From Acidobacteriaceae bacterium (GTDB lineage: Bacteria; Acidobacteriota; Terriglobia; Terriglobales; Acidobacteriaceae): a stretch of 64,000 bases of DNA. Within the stretch, counting starts at the first letter, position 1, and the number at the start of each line of letters is the position of its first letter. Under the pieces are notes generated by a model. That model was not told where the DNA came from. It was given only the letters and a program-made list of their open reading frames with translations, and did not search any database. The stretch covers positions 257,011 through 321,010 of the forward strand of contig PLCS01000007.1 in assembly GCA_003134855.1 (NCBI GenBank), in the 5' to 3' direction. Positions 63,301 through 64,000 of this stretch are shown piece by piece. The translations under genes were made by a program, and so were the position numbers.

Positions 63301-64000
63301 GAGAAGTTGTAATCGCCGCCGTAAATTGCGGTGATCGTGTAGATCCCACTCGGCAGCGCAGTGGTGGTCAAGCTGGCCGTGCCGCTGCTCAACGTCCCTG
63401 CTCCCACTTGCGTTGCGCCATTCATGAAAGAGATGGTCTCTCCATTCGGAACCATGCCTTTGCTGGCAGAGACCGTCGCGGTCAGCGTTACCGGCTCTCC
63501 ATAGCTAGAGGCAACCGTATTGGATACAAGCGCAGTCGTCGTCGTCGCCCACGCCGGGTTAATGGTGTAGGCGGCGGTGGCCAAGAAGTTGGTGGAATAA
63601 CCGCTGGCCGTCGCTATTGCCTCCAGCGTCTCCGTCGACGAAACGGTGATCGCGCCGGTGTACACACTCGAAGCAGTCGTCGGGGTGGTTCCGTTGGTGG
63701 TGTAGTAGATAGTTGCGCCAGCTGTAGCATCGCTGATCGTCACCGTCTGCGGCGTGGCATACGTGCCTGCCGGCACACTGAAGGTCGGCATCGCGGTTAC
63801 CGGTATTACCGGTAGTTGATATTTCCAAAGGTCGTTGAGAAAGTCAAAATTGAGGCCTTCATCAAAACCGAGGCCGCCAAAGAGCCAGAAACTGCCGCTG
63901 CTGTCAGCCCAGCTCGTAGCGTAAGAGCGGCCTCCAGGGATGTTTCCGGCGTCACGCACGCCCAACGTGCCGTACACTCCGGGCTGGTGGCCCGTGCTGC
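60399..64000 (-). CDS. Giant kelch/Ig/chitobiase-like surface protein, 5' end outside the window
   Basis: The frame is open to the window edge; a GTG at 63977 is internal. About 1,200 residues are visible. From the window edge inward are the tail of one kelch unit, a chitobiase-like module (TFSVPAGTYATPQTVTISDA), two Ig-like domains, six kelch-like units of ~70 residues (WTWMGGSS, GVYGTLG, SWTDSSGNFWLFGG, LNDLWEFNPSTNEW), two chitobiase-like modules and an IPT/TIG domain. A C-terminal membrane segment (WILLPILLLPLMIMRKRL) follows. A second hydrophobic stretch ends in LCTGCGGG, then a Gly run. The protein is probably surface-bound. Its DNA repeats are well conserved, which suggests recent duplication. 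Confidence 0.93.
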   Translation of the reverse strand, partial: STGHQPGVYGTLGVRDAGNIPGGRSYATSWADSSGSFWLFGGLGFDEGLNFDFLNDLWKYQLPVIPVTAMPTFSVPAGTYATPQTVTISDATAGATIYYTTNGTTPTTASSVYTGAITVSSTETLEAIATASGYSTNFLATAAYTINPAWATTTTALVSNTVASSYGEPVTLTATVSASKGMVPNGETISFMNGATQVGAGTLSSGTASLTTTALPSGIYTITAIYGGDYNFSRSTSTAVSLTVSKANSYTTLTSSQNPSDAGQYVTFTATVSGQFSGTPTGTVLFSNWGTTLRTVSLSGKQAVLRNTALPEGTDSISAAYSGDANFTGSTSNTVSQVVTPMASGTPGWTWMGGSSYLYEGTGVYGTLGVPAAGNIPGCRDSANSWTDSSGNLWLFGGGYNSSFFNDLWEFNPSTNEWTWMGGSFTGNQAGVYGTLGTPAAGNIPGGREGAASWTDSSGNFWLFGGLGIDAYGKGSYLNDLWEFNPSTNEWAWMGGSSTVPNGSGQPGVYGTLGVPAAGNIPGSRYSAASWTDSSGDLWLFGGKGYDANDNWGYLNDLWEFNPSTNEWTWMGGSSTVTQPGVYGTLGTPAAGNIPGARDGASAWTDSSGHLWLFGGFYSTVDNEDGVYLNDLREFNSSTNEWTWMGGNSVYDQSGVYGTLGTPAAGNNPGSRQGSASWTDSSGNFWLFGGAGFDANGNNGELNDLWEFNPSMNQWTWMGGSSVRNQSGVYGTLGVPPAGIIPGGRSSAMSWTDSSGSLWLFGGAGNGYGGDLNDLWKYQPPPATAKPTFSVAAGTYTTIQSVTISDTTAGATIYYTTDGTTPTTNSTVYGGPITVSSTETLKAIATATGCTTSAVATAAYTINLLPAATPTFSVPASTYTTPQTVTISDATAGTAIYYTTDGTTPTIASAVYSGPITVSNTETIEAIATASGYSQSSVATAAYTINNPVPVTSSLSPAFLSAGGAAFTLTVTGTGFISGSTIYWGATALTTTYVNATQLTASVTAVEIASAGITAITVQTPTPGGGTSNALQFEVDTSGSGSTAPAITAVTATVTAGSKAIYTITLPASVTSVSVTCLNLPAGATCSYASGTLTITTTSTTPKGTYQITVVLVETVSDASTSWILLPILLLPLMIMRKRLAARGVWVTACLGLVLLAGAALCTGCGGGRGNSDGGGGGGGGGTQTHQVTSSGVVTLTVQ

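Overview
The window looks like chromosome of a GC-rich, diderm (Gram-negative) bacterium, most probably an Acidobacteriota member of the Terriglobia/Acidobacteriaceae type. This is inferred from gene content: a dcw cluster with a PASTA-containing FtsI and a DNPR-type (meso-diaminopimelate) MurE, a subclass B3 metallo-beta-lactamase, LolA/LolCDE-like and KdsC-like genes, an Fkp-type fucose enzyme, and giant secreted Ig/kelch proteins. No rRNA, tRNA, CRISPR array, transposase or phage gene was recognised.

Layout. 1-6316: the 3' part of a very large RHS/YD-repeat protein and a small membrane protein. 6284-7278: a hairpin-repeat array and gene-poor DNA. 7279-13503: cinA, a RelE/Xre toxin-antitoxin pair, a membrane protein, an IPT/NHL propeller protein with pgpA and yacG, and a DUF535/VirK-like gene. 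13702-23738: rimO, a secreted esterase, then an overlapping set kdsC-like/fkp/queC with queE close behind, and a secreted TPR protein. 24069-26550: a DesK/DesR-like two-component system divergent from a membrane protein, with a perfect dyad between them. 27180-35390: an orphan sugar-binding lipoprotein, dGTPase-like, Smr, an S55 (SpoIVB-like) protein, an alcohol dehydrogenase, a Gly-rich secreted protein and a propeller lipoprotein. 35503-49716 (minus strand): division and cell-wall cluster mraZ-rsmH-ftsL-ftsI // murE-murF-blaB3-mraY-murD-ftsW-(TM protein)-murG. A plus-strand SRPBCC gene splits it after ftsI. 50021-53705: DUF2127, an amidohydrolase-like protein, pgsA and an exported protein with two Sm-like repeats. 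53931-60358: ABC ATPase, FtsX-type permease, LolA-like protein, DUF2141 protein, beta-barrel protein, and a LytS/LytT-type two-component system. 60399-64000: the 3' part of a giant kelch/Ig/chitobiase-like surface protein.

The least explained material is the intergenic DNA. Short arrays of degenerate heptanucleotide repeats recur at about ten sites, mostly on or just after stop codons. A second family consists of hairpins with conserved edges and variable but self-complementary stems. Several genes start 5-7 nt after a -10-like hexamer, which suggests leaderless transcription. The most notable gene-level arrangements are the B3 metallo-beta-lactamase inside the mur operon, the tandem Sm-like exported protein, the S55 protein with His and Ser motifs in reversed order, and the Lol-like export cluster carrying its own LytTR regulator.
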